Shown here: positions 34,901 through 46,132 of the stretch, in pieces | How the letters are laid out: each line of letters opens with the position of its first letter | Position numbering within the stretch: the stretch's first letter is position 1 | Source: Cerioporus squamosus | Taxonomy: Eukaryota > Basidiomycota > Agaricomycetes > Polyporales > Polyporaceae | NCBI GenBank assembly: GCA_022592435.1 | Contig: JABYQS010000082.1 | Coordinates: forward strand, 1 to 64,000 | Direction of reading: 5' to 3' | Length of the DNA stretch: 64,000 bases | Notes under the pieces: model-generated | Database searches by the model: none | The model's input: only the letters and a program-made list of their open reading frames with translations | Told to the model about the DNA's origin: nothing | Made by a program: the position numbers and the translations under genes

Positions 34901-36331
34901 TTCGCGAGCGCCTGTTGTGCGCCTCCAGCCACGTACGCCTGGTGCGCACGGCTGTTGAGCATCGCGGGCGAGAACTCGGCCATGCGATTGATGAATCCGG
35001 AGTGGTGGACCATCTGCGATGCGCGTCTGTTACTGCTCTCGTCTGGCTCGACGATCCTTGGAGGGGAGAGGAGTGTCGGGGAAGACGCGCCCAGGCCGAC
35101 GTGGCCCTCGGGAACGTTGATCGCGGGAGGTGTCTTGACATTGCCAGCACCGAAGCCGAAGGGGAAAGGCGAGCGACCAGACGCCCCGCTCCCCGAGGAA
35201 CCCTTGTCTCGCTCTGGGTCGCGCGACTCCGACGACGCAGATCCTTTGCGCTTCGGACTTGGCGGAACGAGACCAGACATCGGCCCGGCCAGCTTGGACG
35301 GCAGACGAGGCGTGAACGAGTGCGAGCGTGAGTGTACGTGCGACGAGGTCGACGAGGAAGGCGTTAGCGGAGGCGTTATCGGCGAGGCATGGTTGGACAT
35401 CGGGGGGACGAGGCGTGTGTTCTTGGGCGGGGAGGTCGAGAGATCGGCGGAAATTACAGGGAAGGGGTAGTTTATGTTGAGGGAAGAGGCGGACGGTGAA
35501 GGGAGGGGAGACGGCGAAGCAGCAGCACTGCTGCTCACGCTGTCACTACGGTAAGTCCTGATCTTCTGGTAGAGAGTGGTGTCAATCGGGGCGAGTTTCG
35601 GGCTGGTGCTGGTCGGGGACAGCTTGCCCAGGTCGTCCGCGGACTTGGACCATGGTTTGCTCTTCAGCGCACTGAGGTCGCCGAGGCCGCCGTGCGACTT
35701 CGCATTTGAAGGAGAGGAGGGCGTCCGGAAGGCATGTGGTCTGGAGTCTGGCGTAGCGGTGGCTGTCCGAGCTAATGACAAGTCGGCGACAGATCTGTGA
35801 AAATACGGTGAGCACTCCCGAGTGCGTCGTCCCACAGTACGAAGGATCAAAGCGGGCGCCAGCGTCTGCAGTATCGAGTTTGAAACCAGATGGATGACCG
35901 CCGGCATCCAGGGATCGCCGGAGTTGCGGGATTGCGGGATGCAAGGAAGGCGGGACGACGCGAACGCCAGGAACGCGCCAGGCGAACGAAAAGAGGAAGA
36001 AGCCTAGAACTCACCTGCTCGCTGCATGCATGCCCAATCCTCCCCTGTTCGGGGGCACCAAGTTGTCCATGATAGGGCGCGGATCGGTCGGGTGCGATAT
36101 CTTGTGTTTACGCGTCGAGCTGGTGCTCGAACGCGGCTCGCTCGAGCTGATCGAGGTCCGGCCCTGCCCGCCAGAGTTGGTGCGTTTGAACCATTTGTTC
36201 GTGAAGGCGGTGAAGCTGTTCGAGGGAGAGGCAGAGCGTGGAGTGCTCAGGAAGCTCGCGGGGGACGAGGGGGAGGGTGTCGTTGTCTCGGGTGGACTGA
36301 GCATGTTGGAGGTGCTTCTCCGCGGGGCCAT
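28991..36331 (-). CDS. PH-RasGEF-PH-RhoGAP signalling protein, 2154 residues
   Basis: Twelve exons: 36331-36015, 35794-33194, 33133-32326, 32265-31789, 31724-31060, 31007-30217, 30111-29977, 29921-29865, 29804-29679, 29602-29491, 29430-29277 and 29212-28991. The order is: a disordered Ser/Pro N-terminus; a first PH-like domain (GWKPFKLVLKGSKLYFYKPP); a RasGEF-like region (SEVISAWARVGELARRAGDE, MAALCSRPIARLDKVWKRV); a RasGEF_N-like segment (WWNVYRSFVKPEVLFE) with a second degenerate RasGEF core; a charged coiled coil; a second PH domain (PSLVVSVAGARVAAFINNER, HYLLQAASKQEMRKWIETIE); and a RhoGAP domain (VFGVDLDFLLQRE, EVGIYRIAGAHSE with the arginine finger, NQMTVDSLSTVFSPNLLR). The tail is Asp/Glu-rich. 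It probably turns off a Rho/Cdc42 GTPase in polar growth; whether the RasGEF part still exchanges nucleotide is doubtful. The 60-nt in-frame intron at 33134-33193 is easily missed. Confidence 0.88.
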
Positions 36332-37157
36332 AGTCAGGTCTATGGTCTATGAGAAATGAGCGTGACGGATAGCGAAGCTGGATGAAGCAGTGAGGGACTG
36401 CAGCGGCAGAAGGAGAGGGAGAGGGAGGAGATGAAGGAGCGTGTCCGGCGGATTGTCGCCGGCTTTCGGTGGAGTTCGTGGGGGGTATCTTTCTGCACGA
36501 TATGAAGATGTCTGGGTCGTTGCAGAGAGGCTACAAACGCGTACCTCGGTGGTCGGGGAAAGGTCAGCGATACATCCGCCAGCGACTAGCTGCTACAGAT
36601 GCCGTATGACCATATAAAGGCTGCCTGCGCGATCGGCCTAATTTCTTCAGCTCTGCTCTCAGCTTGCTCTCGTTCCGGGATGTTCGCGATATCTTCAGTC
36701 GACGCAGGATGTCGTAGAGTACAGGACGAATGTAAGATATGGATGTTTTGCAAAGAGAAATGGCGGATTGATACAGCTGGTACTTGTGATGGACCGTGGG
36801 AAGCGCCTGCCTTACCCGAGGACGATCAGCGAGCCTCGGGGTGGTAGTAGAACAGTTCAAAGATTCGAGATGCATAACCAACATGTACAATTGTTCACGC
36901 TCGTTCTAAGACTGAACTTTACCACCGACAAAATCTCTGCGAAGAGAGGCTACAAACCCACAGGCACCTGGAATTCGATGGCTGGCGCTGCGGGCGCCTT
37001 TTGATCAAGTCTGCGCGGGCGTTGTGCCGCGAACGAGGACGTTGTCCTCCTCTCACAACCTACCCTCTGGACCCCTTGTTCTCTCGCTTTGCTCTTGTCG
37101 TTTAATTTACGACACTTAACGACGCGGACGTGTATACCAGCCACGGACCACCCTGGA
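36332..37157. other. Divergent promoter region
   Basis: Between the RasGEF-RhoGAP gene (minus) and an F-box gene (plus). Only short frames; no RNA gene or repeat recognised. Confidence 0.4.
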
Positions 37158-39785
37158 ATGTCTACGTTTTCCATCGACTCCGGCGATACCTCCCAGGACA
37201 TGATATCCCTCGCGACTCTGCCGTACGATCTCCTGCTCAACATTGCACGCCATCTAGAACTTCGTGATATCTCTGCTATCCAGTTGGTGAGTTTTGGCAT
37301 GTTGTGGCTCGCGACCGCTTTCGTGTACGTCTGCAAGCGCGTCCAAGGCTGGGTTCATGATCTCTTGCACATCCGAAGACTGTTCTTTCCCCTCTCAAAA
37401 CCAATCCGATCCGTGGCGTATGTCGCATATGATGATCTTAGTCCTCGGGATTGTGTAGGCTGTATTCCGAAGTGTGGACGCGAGACTGTCGTTGGCACAA
37501 CCTTCGTGGGCCAATCAACCCTCATGCAACCCCTACCTTCGCCAGCACTCGCGTATTGGATCCTCATGTCCAGACCGTCGCTGCATGGTCCACGGTTTCG
37601 CGCAGGTTGGCCCTTGACGCTGTTGTGGCGCTCCTGGACGACCCACAGCCAATGCGTTCAGCTGCGGAGCGACGGCGGCCACACATCCGTGGTTCAAGCG
37701 GCCCCCCCCCCCTTCCATTCGTTGCCCTTGCTGAGCTCTAAATCGCTGAAAACTCCTTGCAACTAAATCGATCATTTACAGTCTTGCAAATCTCTGCATG
37801 CTTTCGCCACCACACGCCCAGTATATCGTAATCTCGCTTCCGCGCTGCTCAGACGATGTCGCGCACTTCCCCTCCACGGATTCCAACGACTTTCCGACCT
37901 CTCAGACGAGCAGCTAATAGATGCGGTCAACCAAGCGACTCGATTAGAGTACGCTTGGCTCACACGCGGCCCGCGACCGTCGACATCCTCGCCATACCTC
38001 AATACCCCCGATGGTTCCGGCAGCAGTACGCGATCGTGGTACAAGGTCATCAGCGCACCACCGAACGAGGAGGTGGACTGGTTATCCCCAATCACGTCAA
38101 GCTACAGCCTTTGCGCGACGAAGAGCGGGAAGGTGGTTTGTTGGGACGTCCATCGAGACATCTGTCTTGCAGAGTGGGACCCAAAGGAGCGCTGGGAGCT
38201 CTGGAAGTGCAGGGTCGAGTTCGACATCCGGACGGTCTTCTTTACAATGGCGAAGATCCTCCAGCGGTCGTGAGTGTGCATTGTGGCGCGTGAGGTGGTG
38301 GTATTGACGCGCAGGCAGGTTCGACGACAGGGTCATGGAGTTCGTGCTCATGAAGCTAGAGTTCCCAGAGGATGCTGAGCCGATATTCTCCGAATTGACA
38401 ACATTCAAGACTATCGGCGTCGTCATGAACGTCTTCCTGCTTGATCCGGCATCCCGACTACTGTCCGCGTTTGTGTGGGTGTCGAGCTCGAACACGATAG
38501 GCTTGTACGCGCTGCTGGATTGGGACAAGGAGGAGTACGTCTTCATTGACACCGGCATCGAATGTGTACGTACTGTGCTTTTCTTCTGGCGGCTTCCGTT
38601 CAGCTCACATTGTGCCAGTCAATGTCTTCGAACTGGTCATGTATCCTCTACCAGGAGCAGATCGTGATCCACTCCGAGGAGAGTGACATCGCTCACCAGT
38701 ATTTCTATCCAATCCCCGTCCTCCAACGACACGCACGACCATCGTCTACAGCGAGCACCTTCGTTCCCAGCATCTCGGAGCGGCTAGGGCCTATTACGAC
38801 GATGTCCGCGCCTTTCATCTTCCCTCCACACACGCGTTCGCCTTCCCCCGCGTCAATAGCAGACGTGGACGAAGACGTGCCAAATGGTGATGCCAACAAC
38901 GCTCAGGATCCTACATCTGTGGACGAGCCTAACGGTGACATCGAGGACGATGAGTCCGGGACAGTGTCGGACTCTAACCCGTTCCCATACCCCCCATGGT
39001 ACCCGGAGAGCGCGCACTTCGTCAGGCAGTGGTGGCCGACACTTGCATCCGTGCCCCGACTCAGCTGCACAGTCGTGCTTCTCGCGGATCACGAGCCGGA
39101 GACACATCGCACGCGCTACGTCCTCGCCCAGCACTACTTCAAGGTTCCCCTCATCGAGCCGGAAGACCTCGCGCAACTCCCTGCGGCGGCCGCGAAAGCT
39201 GTCGCCGACATACACGCGCCCGTGAACGGCTTCGCGACCCCCGTGGAGAACGGCATCGCGTTCAGCCCAACCACCTCATCCTCATCGTCAACAACAACAT
39301 CCTCCGACTTCGACGAGTGGGCCGGCCTCGGCGTCCAAGAGCCCGCGACGCCCACCCGCTCAACTCGTACCATCGAGTCGTCCATGATGCGCCTCTGGTA
39401 CGTCTCGGACCCGTTCGAGGTCGTCTGCGTGCTGGACGGGATGGACGACGACCTGGACCCGGACGGCGCGCAGGAGCGCCCGCGGCCGCTCATGGCGGTC
39501 GACTTTGGGCACGCGGTGTGGATCGAGTTCACGTACCCGCCCGAGCTGGAGCGCGACGAGAAGCGGCTGCGGTTCGTCACGTTTCCCCCGGTGACGACCG
39601 ACCGGGACGAGATGACGTACGCTGGCGGGCACACGGCGGTGTCGCTCGAGGGCGTCGTGCATACGCTCGATGTCCCGGAAGAGCTCGACTTGGACACGGT
39701 GGAGACGATCAATATCGACCAGAGCCAGGGCGCGATCATCATCTCGGTGCGGGACGGGAAGATCTTCATACTGTGTTATGAGTAA
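37158..39785 (+). CDS. F-box protein with propeller-like C-terminus
   Basis: Exons 37158-37286, 37782-38269, 38319-38565 and 38619-39785, 676 residues. The F-box opens the protein (ATLPYDLLLNIARHLELRDI, SAIQL, then SCKSLHAFATTRPVYRNLAS across the first intron). The body has repeated beta-type stretches, including a WD-like YSLCATKSGKVVCWDVHRD and VMNVFLLDPASRLLSAFVWV, then an acidic loop, and beta-rich segments up to the end GAIIISVRDGKIFILCYE. This suggests an SCF adaptor whose C-terminus folds as a propeller. The first intron is about 495 nt, ten times the local norm, and includes coding-like sequence and an 11-C run. I chose the ATG at 37158 because the F-box follows directly; an in-frame ATG at 37089 also exists. 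Confidence 0.72.
37702..37712 (+). repeat. Homopolymer run of 11 C
   Basis: Poly-C run within the long first intron of the F-box gene. Length is likely to vary or be misread. Confidence 0.8.
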
Positions 39786-40113
39786 GATAGGTATGGGCAT
39801 GGTCTCGCCATGCATGTATCAATCTGTGGGGTGGGAGCTACGGGGGACATGGGGGACACTACGCCATGATGATTGGATCTGGATGGGCGGCTTCGTGTAT
39901 CTCTTTGAGGCTTGGTAGAACAGCTAATGTATCGCTCTAGTATCTGCGCAGACCGTGTATCAACATATTGCTCAATGCATGTATCCGGACAAGTCTTTCG
40001 CCCGGGCCATGTAATATGATGCACTGCAGCACAGTAGCTGGGGTTATCCAGCTGTGGTTTGGACGCACAGCGGAGATGTTACACTCTACTCGTCATACTT
40101 ATGCAGAAACCAA
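39786..40113. other. Intergenic region upstream of the tRNA gene
   Basis: 3' flank of the F-box gene. Nothing else recognised. Confidence 0.4.
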
Positions 40114-40200
40114 TCTCTGTTAGTATATCGGTTAGTACACGCGCCTGTCATTTATAGTGTGCGGTCGCGCGAAAGCGGGGTTCGACTCCCCGACAGAGAG
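40114..40200 (+). tRNA. tRNA-Asp (GTC) with 15-nt intron
   Basis: Acceptor stem TCTCTGT pairs fully with ACAGAGA; discriminator G. D stem GTAT/GTAC, anticodon stem CGCGC/GCGCG, loop CT-GTC-A-C, four-base variable loop AAAG as usual for tRNA-Asp, T arm CGGGG-TTCGACT-CCCCG. The intron 40151-40165 lies after position 37, the canonical site. The internal B box is GGTTCGACTCC. CCA is not encoded. Confidence 0.93.
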
Positions 40201-40219
40201 CTTGACCGTCTGATCAGTC

Positions 40220-40223
40220 TTTT
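40220..40223 (+). terminator. Pol III terminator of tRNA-Asp
   Basis: TTTT run 20 nt after the tRNA 3' end. Confidence 0.6.
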
Positions 40224-40591
40224 GTTACACCCAGCATTGAGAAACTTAGCTGAAGCTGTTGAGTCTACTGCACGACCCATCGCAGGATAACCACACAGGA
40301 TTCTTCAAGATCCGGAACTTGGAAGCAGTTAGAAAAGTTCTGACTCAAGCGAGACATCTCCGTTCTGCGTGGTGGACCGAGAAAGGTAATGGAAGCGCCG
40401 ATAGTGACGACGTCAAGTGCGGGCTAGCGTATACATATACTTAGTACCCTCCAAGCAACTCCGACCCATAGGTTAACCATAAGCCAGAATCCGTAACTAG
40501 CGCAAATTTTGTCTGCATACTTGACTACAGCAGCCGAACGGCTGAAGCACTCCTTCGACCATCACGCATTGACTCGCAAGGATCCCAGTTC
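40224..40591. other. Intergenic region
   Basis: Between tRNA-Asp and the 3' end of TOS1-like copy B. Nothing recognised. Confidence 0.4.
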
Positions 40592-41996
40592 TTAGTGCGC
40601 ACGCCTCCGCCCTCCAACGACACCGCGCTTCCGAGCACCCGTTGCGAAATTGACTTCCAACGCCGCCGCATTGAGGTAGCCATCGATCGTCGACGGCGGG
40701 ACGGACGTCGCGCCATAGTCCCAGCCTGCGAGGTGCTGGATCGCGATGCTGTCCGTCTGCTCATCGAGCACGACCGCATACGTGACCTTGTCGCCCGTCG
40801 GGCGCGCAAAAAAGTTGGTGTTCCCGGAGCCGGTCGCGCCCTTGAACGAGTAGATCTCGGAGATGCCGTTGTTGGGGTCCGCGCCGACGAGGGTCTCGAG
40901 GATGTCGAGCTCGCCGCACCCGCCGGGGCTCCCGACCCCGCGGCAGTTGCAGCCGTACTCCGCGGTGCGCACGACTTGCGCGTTGAGCGCCCAGATGGCG
41001 GGCACTTTGGACGCGTCCGCGGAGGCGGGCATGTTGAAGGTGACGACGAGCATCTTGGAGTCGGCCCAGCCGTGGTTGGCGGTGCCGCGCGAGAAGCCGT
41101 CGCATGGACGAGAGGCGCAGGTCTCCGCGGTCATGATGTTCTGCAAGTCGGCGGGAGATCATAAGTAAATGTGATGCTAGTGGGACTGCGCAGAGCCCAA
41201 ACGCACCATTTCGTGATCCTGATCGAGGACACCGTTCGTGATTTCAGCGTTCGCAGTGGCAACTGCTGCGGTGAAGTCGCCGCTGGCGAACGACTGGCTG
41301 TTCCCGTGGCAGACTGCGGTGGTAGGCAAGCACAAAGCACATGGTGAGCAGACATCCACGCGGATTGCATAGAGCCCAGACGTACTGGAGAACTCGCCAC
41401 TAGCGCCGCCACCCAGGTTGTTCATGAAGACGAGGTTCTTCGGAGCCTGACCCGCGGCCCAGGAGCTCGTCTGCGTCCATGTCGCGCCGGTGCTGTCGGG
41501 CTGGTAGACGGCGATGTTGAAGAGGTTCAACGGACCGCGGAAGTTGAACGTCAATTCCTCGTTGAAGGGGGCGAGCTTGCCTTTCGGATCCCGATGTGGT
41601 CCGACGTACAGTGAGTGTGGATGTACAGAAATCCGGTCACGAAGCGGATGGCAACGGACAAATCGGAGGCACGGATCCGGGCAATGAATCCAGCACAGCA
41701 TCCGAGTCGTCAATCACAAACGATATGGTTAGGAACAGAAGCAAGCAGCAACGGAGATCAATTGATGACGCACCGCTGACCGCCTTCGGGGCAGTGATGC
41801 AAGACGGGTTTGCATCGCAGGTAGGGAAGTTGCCCGGGATCATGTTCGTGACCTGGTTGTATGAGCCTGACCCGCCCACGGAAGTGTACTTCAGGCCCGT
41901 AAGCGAGCCTGAGGTAGACGGAGGTGTGATAACATCCTGCGCAAGCGCAGCGCAGACGAAGGCGGAGAGGGAGGCGAAGGTAGCGGAGAGGCGCAT
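40592..41996 (-). CDS. TOS1-like cell-wall glycosidase, copy B
   Basis: Intact paralogue of the gene at 0.86-2.03 kb. Exons 41996-41774, 41580-41386, 41313-41207 and 41140-40592, 357 residues. Secretion signal MRLSATFASLSAFVCAALAQ, then the DUF2403-type domain (LKYTSVGGSGSYNQVTN, PFNEELTFNFRGPLNLFNIA) and the DUF2401-type domain (SRGTANHGW, CNCRGVG, CGELDILET with the ExDxxE pattern, ISEIYSFKGATGSG, FFARPTGDKVTYAVVLDEQ). The C-terminus is short and basic. Intron positions and phases equal copy A, but intron 1 is 193 nt here against 53 nt there. Probably a beta-glucan-modifying or binding wall protein; activity is inferred from the family only. Confidence 0.87.
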
Positions 41997-42419
41997 GGTG
42001 GAGAACGGTCGTCGTGTCGTGTTAAGAATGGGTATGCTCGGGTACGTCTGAGGGTATCGGCGGGAGAAGCGATCGTGGCCTACCAGAGGACGAGACTAAC
42101 AGGAAGAACGGGGGCGAGCCAGCGAGTCCCTCCGGTGTGCAGCCATCCTTTTGTACGTTGAACGGTGGACTGAGCTCTGCTGATGGACGCAGCTGAAACT
42201 GATCAGCTTGGATACGGCCGCATGCGCTGTCAGTGACTGCGACCCGCTGAGTCGCGACTCGCACCTAACCGGGTCCGATCCACGCGCCTCCAAGGGCGGG
42301 ATGGCGATGCGAGAAACGCAACCCCCAGTCGAGACACGCCTGGCGTCACAGGCAATGTGCTTGCCTGTACAGCACGAACGCTTAGTGTATTGACCACACG
42401 TACCACAATCCATATAACA
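41997..42419. other. Intergenic region
   Basis: Upstream of TOS1-like copy B and downstream of the DUF1776 gene, both minus. Nothing recognised. Confidence 0.4.
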
Positions 42420-43998
42420 TCATGAGTCCGTTGCCGGCCCAGAGTCCTTCCCTTCGGCAGGGCTCGCCGCCTGTGCTGTCGTACCCTTCGCCTCCTCCTC
42501 AGCCTTCTCCCTGGCGGCGGCCTCTTCCTCAGCCTTGACACGCTCCTTGTCCCGCGCTTCCCACTCCTTCAGGCGTGCTTCATACCATTCCCAAACAGCC
42601 CGCCCCACAACCTCGCCACCGAAGTCGCCGTCGTCCTCCAATACACTCGGCTCCTCGCGCTCCTCGCGCTCCTTGCCCTTCTTCTCTTTCGTGCCTGGTG
42701 CAGGTGCCGGCGCAGGCGGCCGTGGCACCTCCAACTGAACGACGGCGCACTCCCGATACAAGGCACCGGGCTTGAGTACCTCCACGTTGCCCATTCTCCT
42801 CGGCTCGGCGGGCTCCGATGACGCTTCTGGGGTGAGGGCCTCAGCCTGACGTGCCTCTTCGTCGGCAGCCGCATCGACCTTGGCCTGGGCGCGTTTCAAT
42901 GGCGTTGGCAGGAAGAGGACGTGGAGGAGCGTCTGCAGCGAAGACGAAGAGGACTTCGTGAACAGCAGGAGGAAAGGCAGCAATACAATGTATGCAAGCG
43001 ACCACCCCCTCTCATTGGCCCCAAGAAAGGGGGCGACGGTGTCCCGCCGGCTGATTCCTGGACAGGCAGACACCGCTAGTATGTTCGAGGGATGCAGCGC
43101 GGGAGGTTTGTCGGACCTGGCGTCGGCCGCTCGGTTGGGTAGCGAGTCGAGGATGCGTTGTAGGTGACGGGTGACGATAATCGAGCGCAGCGCTCGGTGG
43201 CCCTCGGCGATGAGCAGAGACTCCGGACGGGCGGGAGAGGAAGGCGTGGATTCGAGGAAGGAGGAGAACGTTGGGAGAGCGGCGGCATAGAATGGGTTCA
43301 CCACAAAAACAATACGTATGTCCCGCTCGACGGGCGCGACGAGTAAGGCTGGTAGCAACAGGGTCACCAGTAAGAAGGATGCGAGGGACGCGGACTCTCG
43401 TTGCTCAGCCTCTCGCTGCTCCTTCTCGCGTCTTGCTCGGCCGCCGAAGAACCATATCCGGCCAATGCTGGGATACTCGTGTGCGAAGACGATGGCATCG
43501 ATACGAGTATCGTTGCCGGTGAGGAACGTGGTGGAAAACTTGCGGATAGAGGTTGCAGAGGTAAGATCGCAGTATTCGGCGAAGATGTTCTCGTTGTTGG
43601 TTGTAGAGCGTATGAGAGGGAGGATAAGCGATGGTACGGGGTGAGAGAGCGGGTAAGGGGAGAGTGCAATGATATTTGCACCCCGCTTCGCAAGGGCCGT
43701 CAGCGTGACAAGGCCCAGCGGGGTGAATGGTCCCTACAGTCTCTTGTCAGTCCCTGCAGCGACACTTCTCCATTCCCTCCGTATGCTTTCCGGCACCGCA
43801 TCCTAGAGACGAGAGAAAAGACAGAAAGCTCACCGTCAGTATGATTACTCGTGCATGCAGATCACGTTCACGGTTCGTTGGAGGCCCTTGGGTATACGCA
43901 TAGATTACGACAAGGACCGCTGCAACCACAGCAGCATGTGGCCAGTACTTCGTTGGTAGAACTGTTGTGATCGCGGTGTAGACAACCTGAAGAACCAT
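42420..43998 (-). CDS. DUF1776 (SDR-like) membrane-associated protein
   Basis: Fungal family of unknown function related to short-chain dehydrogenases. Exons 43998-43834 and 43733-42420, 492 residues. The N-terminus has a membrane segment (HAAVVAAVLVVIYAYTQ). Family features: RVIILTGPFTPLGLVTLTAL (dinucleotide-fold start), RGANIIALSPYPL, NIFAEYCDLTSATSIRKF, RIDAIVFAHEYPSIG, a hydrophobic second half (SLAYIVLLPFLLLF) and LKPGALYRECAVV. The C-terminal 80 residues are Glu/Lys/Ala-rich. The start is uncertain: an in-frame ATG at 44076 would add 26 residues. The 100-nt intron was placed by frame and by the GTGAGC donor. Confidence 0.75.
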
Positions 43999-44832
43999 GA
44001 GATTGCCGCCTGGAGCAAGCGGATGGCGAGAAGGAGGATGACTTGGAAAGGAGGAGGAAGCTGTTGGCAGGCGCACTTACAGGTCCGATATCATCGGAGC
44101 GCCCCGTTGCTGGTCAGTAAGTACTTGTTAACGTTGTACTTGGCTTCCGAAGTTACTTAACCTCACCACGACTTGAGTCTCGACGCATCACAGTACTAGC
44201 TAGTGTTTATGCTCAATATCCCTCGTGATTCATCGGACGACATCTTGAAGGCGTCGGGGGCATCCTACTACTAGTACACATGTCGTAGGATGCAATCACT
44301 TCAAGTTGTGCTCGACTCATGCGCCGGGCCATTCACTGCATCACCCCGCGGCGAATCGACACTGACGAAGACCTCCGGCTTCCTGAACCATGTTCCCTTC
44401 AGGAACTGACGCTATAGCTCTCCACTCGTATATGAGGTCCTGGGCGCCGGGGCGCTCTGTACCCTGATACAGACAGGCATCGGTGTCTAACGGCGAGCCC
44501 GAACCACAGGGCATATACATCTCGTTTCCACGTTCGACAGTACGTTACTAATCCACCGATACTTTCTCCGTCTCCGATATCGCACTGCTGACTCATTCGG
44601 TCGTCCTTGTCCAGGACGAATGAGCTTCAAGTTCGTACACATGGACGGTCACTGACGGCTACGCAGCCTGAGCGAGCACAGGCGAGCACCGAATGCTGAT
44701 GCATCCTCACGCCTTCCTTCGCTTATATGCAAGTCAAGCTGTAAGCGCAGGCGTACCAAGCCATATAACTCCCCATCATAGACATGATGAACGACTCATC
44801 TCACATCCGCAGACAGGCTCCGGGTTCTCTTC
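43999..44832. other. Divergent promoter region
   Basis: Between the DUF1776 gene (minus) and NmrA-type copy 1 (plus). Apart from the TATA box listed below, no feature recognised. Confidence 0.4.
44762..44768 (+). promoter_or_regulatory. TATA box of NmrA-type gene 1
   Basis: CATATAA about 70 bp before the start codon. The paralogue at 55.4-56.5 kb has a comparable box. Confidence 0.45.
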
Positions 44833-45867
44833 ATGACGAAGTTCGTTCTGACCGGTGCCACTGGCGGCCTGGGCTCGCGGGTATTCAAACACCTCCTGCA
44901 GCTTGTCCCAGGTGCGCCAGCAGCACATCGGCGATGTGCCAAGTCTCAGTCTATGCATGCGATCATGCTAATACTTGCTTGCAGCCTCCGACATCATAGT
45001 CTCCCTCTACAACCCCTCCGGAGCAACCTCCACCATCAAGGAGTCAGGCGTCGAGATCCGCCGCGGCGACTACGCCGACCCCGCATCGCTCGACGCCGCC
45101 TTCGCGGGGGCCGACCGGCTCCTGCTCGTCTCGCACCCCGCGATGGCGCACGAGCTCCGCGTCGCGTACCACCAGAACGCCATCGACGCCGCGCGGCGCG
45201 CGGGCATCACGCGCATCTACTACACCTCCCTCGCGTTCGCGGGCGACACCGACACGTTCGTCATGCGCGCGCATCTCGACACGGAGCGCTACCTGCAGCA
45301 GAGCGGCGGCGTCCCGTATACCGTCCTCCGGGAGGGCGTGTACTCCGAGGCCTGGCGGGTGTACTTTGGCTTCTGGACCCCGGCGGAGACGAGCGACGAG
45401 GTGGTCGTCCCCCATGGAGACGGTCCCATTGCGTATGCATGTCTGGAGGACCTTGGCGAGGGCACTGCGAAGATTATGGCGGAGGTATGCTGCGTGCTGA
45501 GACATCGATCCTGACGACCCGCTACTGTAATTGACCTGTTTCCCTGCAGGGCGGCCACGCGAACGAGACACTGCTGCTTACGGGGGCGCGTTCGTTCACC
45601 TTGAAAGAGATCGCGGCAATGGTCTCGCGACTGCTCGGACGCGATGTCAAGCTCATCGTGGGCAGCGAAGAGGACTACCTGAAGGCGAACATAGGGAAGC
45701 CTGGTCTCCGCGGCGAAGAAGCTCACTTGCGAAAATTCGCGACGACGTATAAGGCGCTAGAGAGGGGCGAGCTCGATCTCAGAAACCCGCTCTTGCAGAG
45801 GGTATTGGGTAGGGAGCTCAAACCCTTCGAGCATACGCTGAGGGAGACCTTGGGTCTGAAGCCGTGA
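44833..45867 (+). CDS. NmrA-type NAD(P)-binding oxidoreductase, copy 1
   Basis: Atypical short-chain dehydrogenase resembling the quinone oxidoreductase 2 / NmrA group. Exons 44833-44911, 44985-45484 and 45550-45867, 298 residues. Nucleotide-binding start MTKFVLTGATGGLGSRVF with the GxxGxxG glycines; then VEIRRGDYADPASLDAAFAG (acid after the second strand), LLLVSHP, RIYYTSLAFAGD, YTVLREGVYSE, LEDLGEGTAKIM, GGHANETLLLTG. Intron sites equal those of copy 2. Likely reduces a quinone or carbonyl substrate or senses NADP; the substrate is unknown. Confidence 0.85.
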
Positions 45868-46132
45868 AGCTGGCTGCAAAGGCAAGGAGGTCATATTGAT
45901 CGTGACGATGTCATTGTTGTACGATACGCAGTGAAGAGTGTATGGCAGCTGGTGACACTCCTCGCCCTCGCAGCCCGAGACTGTAGATCGCGTGTAGAAG
46001 GGGCTGAATAAGATTATGCGTGAGTGTGACGTTGACATTGATACAGATTACAAGAAAGCGTCCAGATGATAGCATAACAAAGATCCACCATGTCCACGCA
46101 CGGTCATGTCCAAGGCCCAGCCTGCGCTGTCA

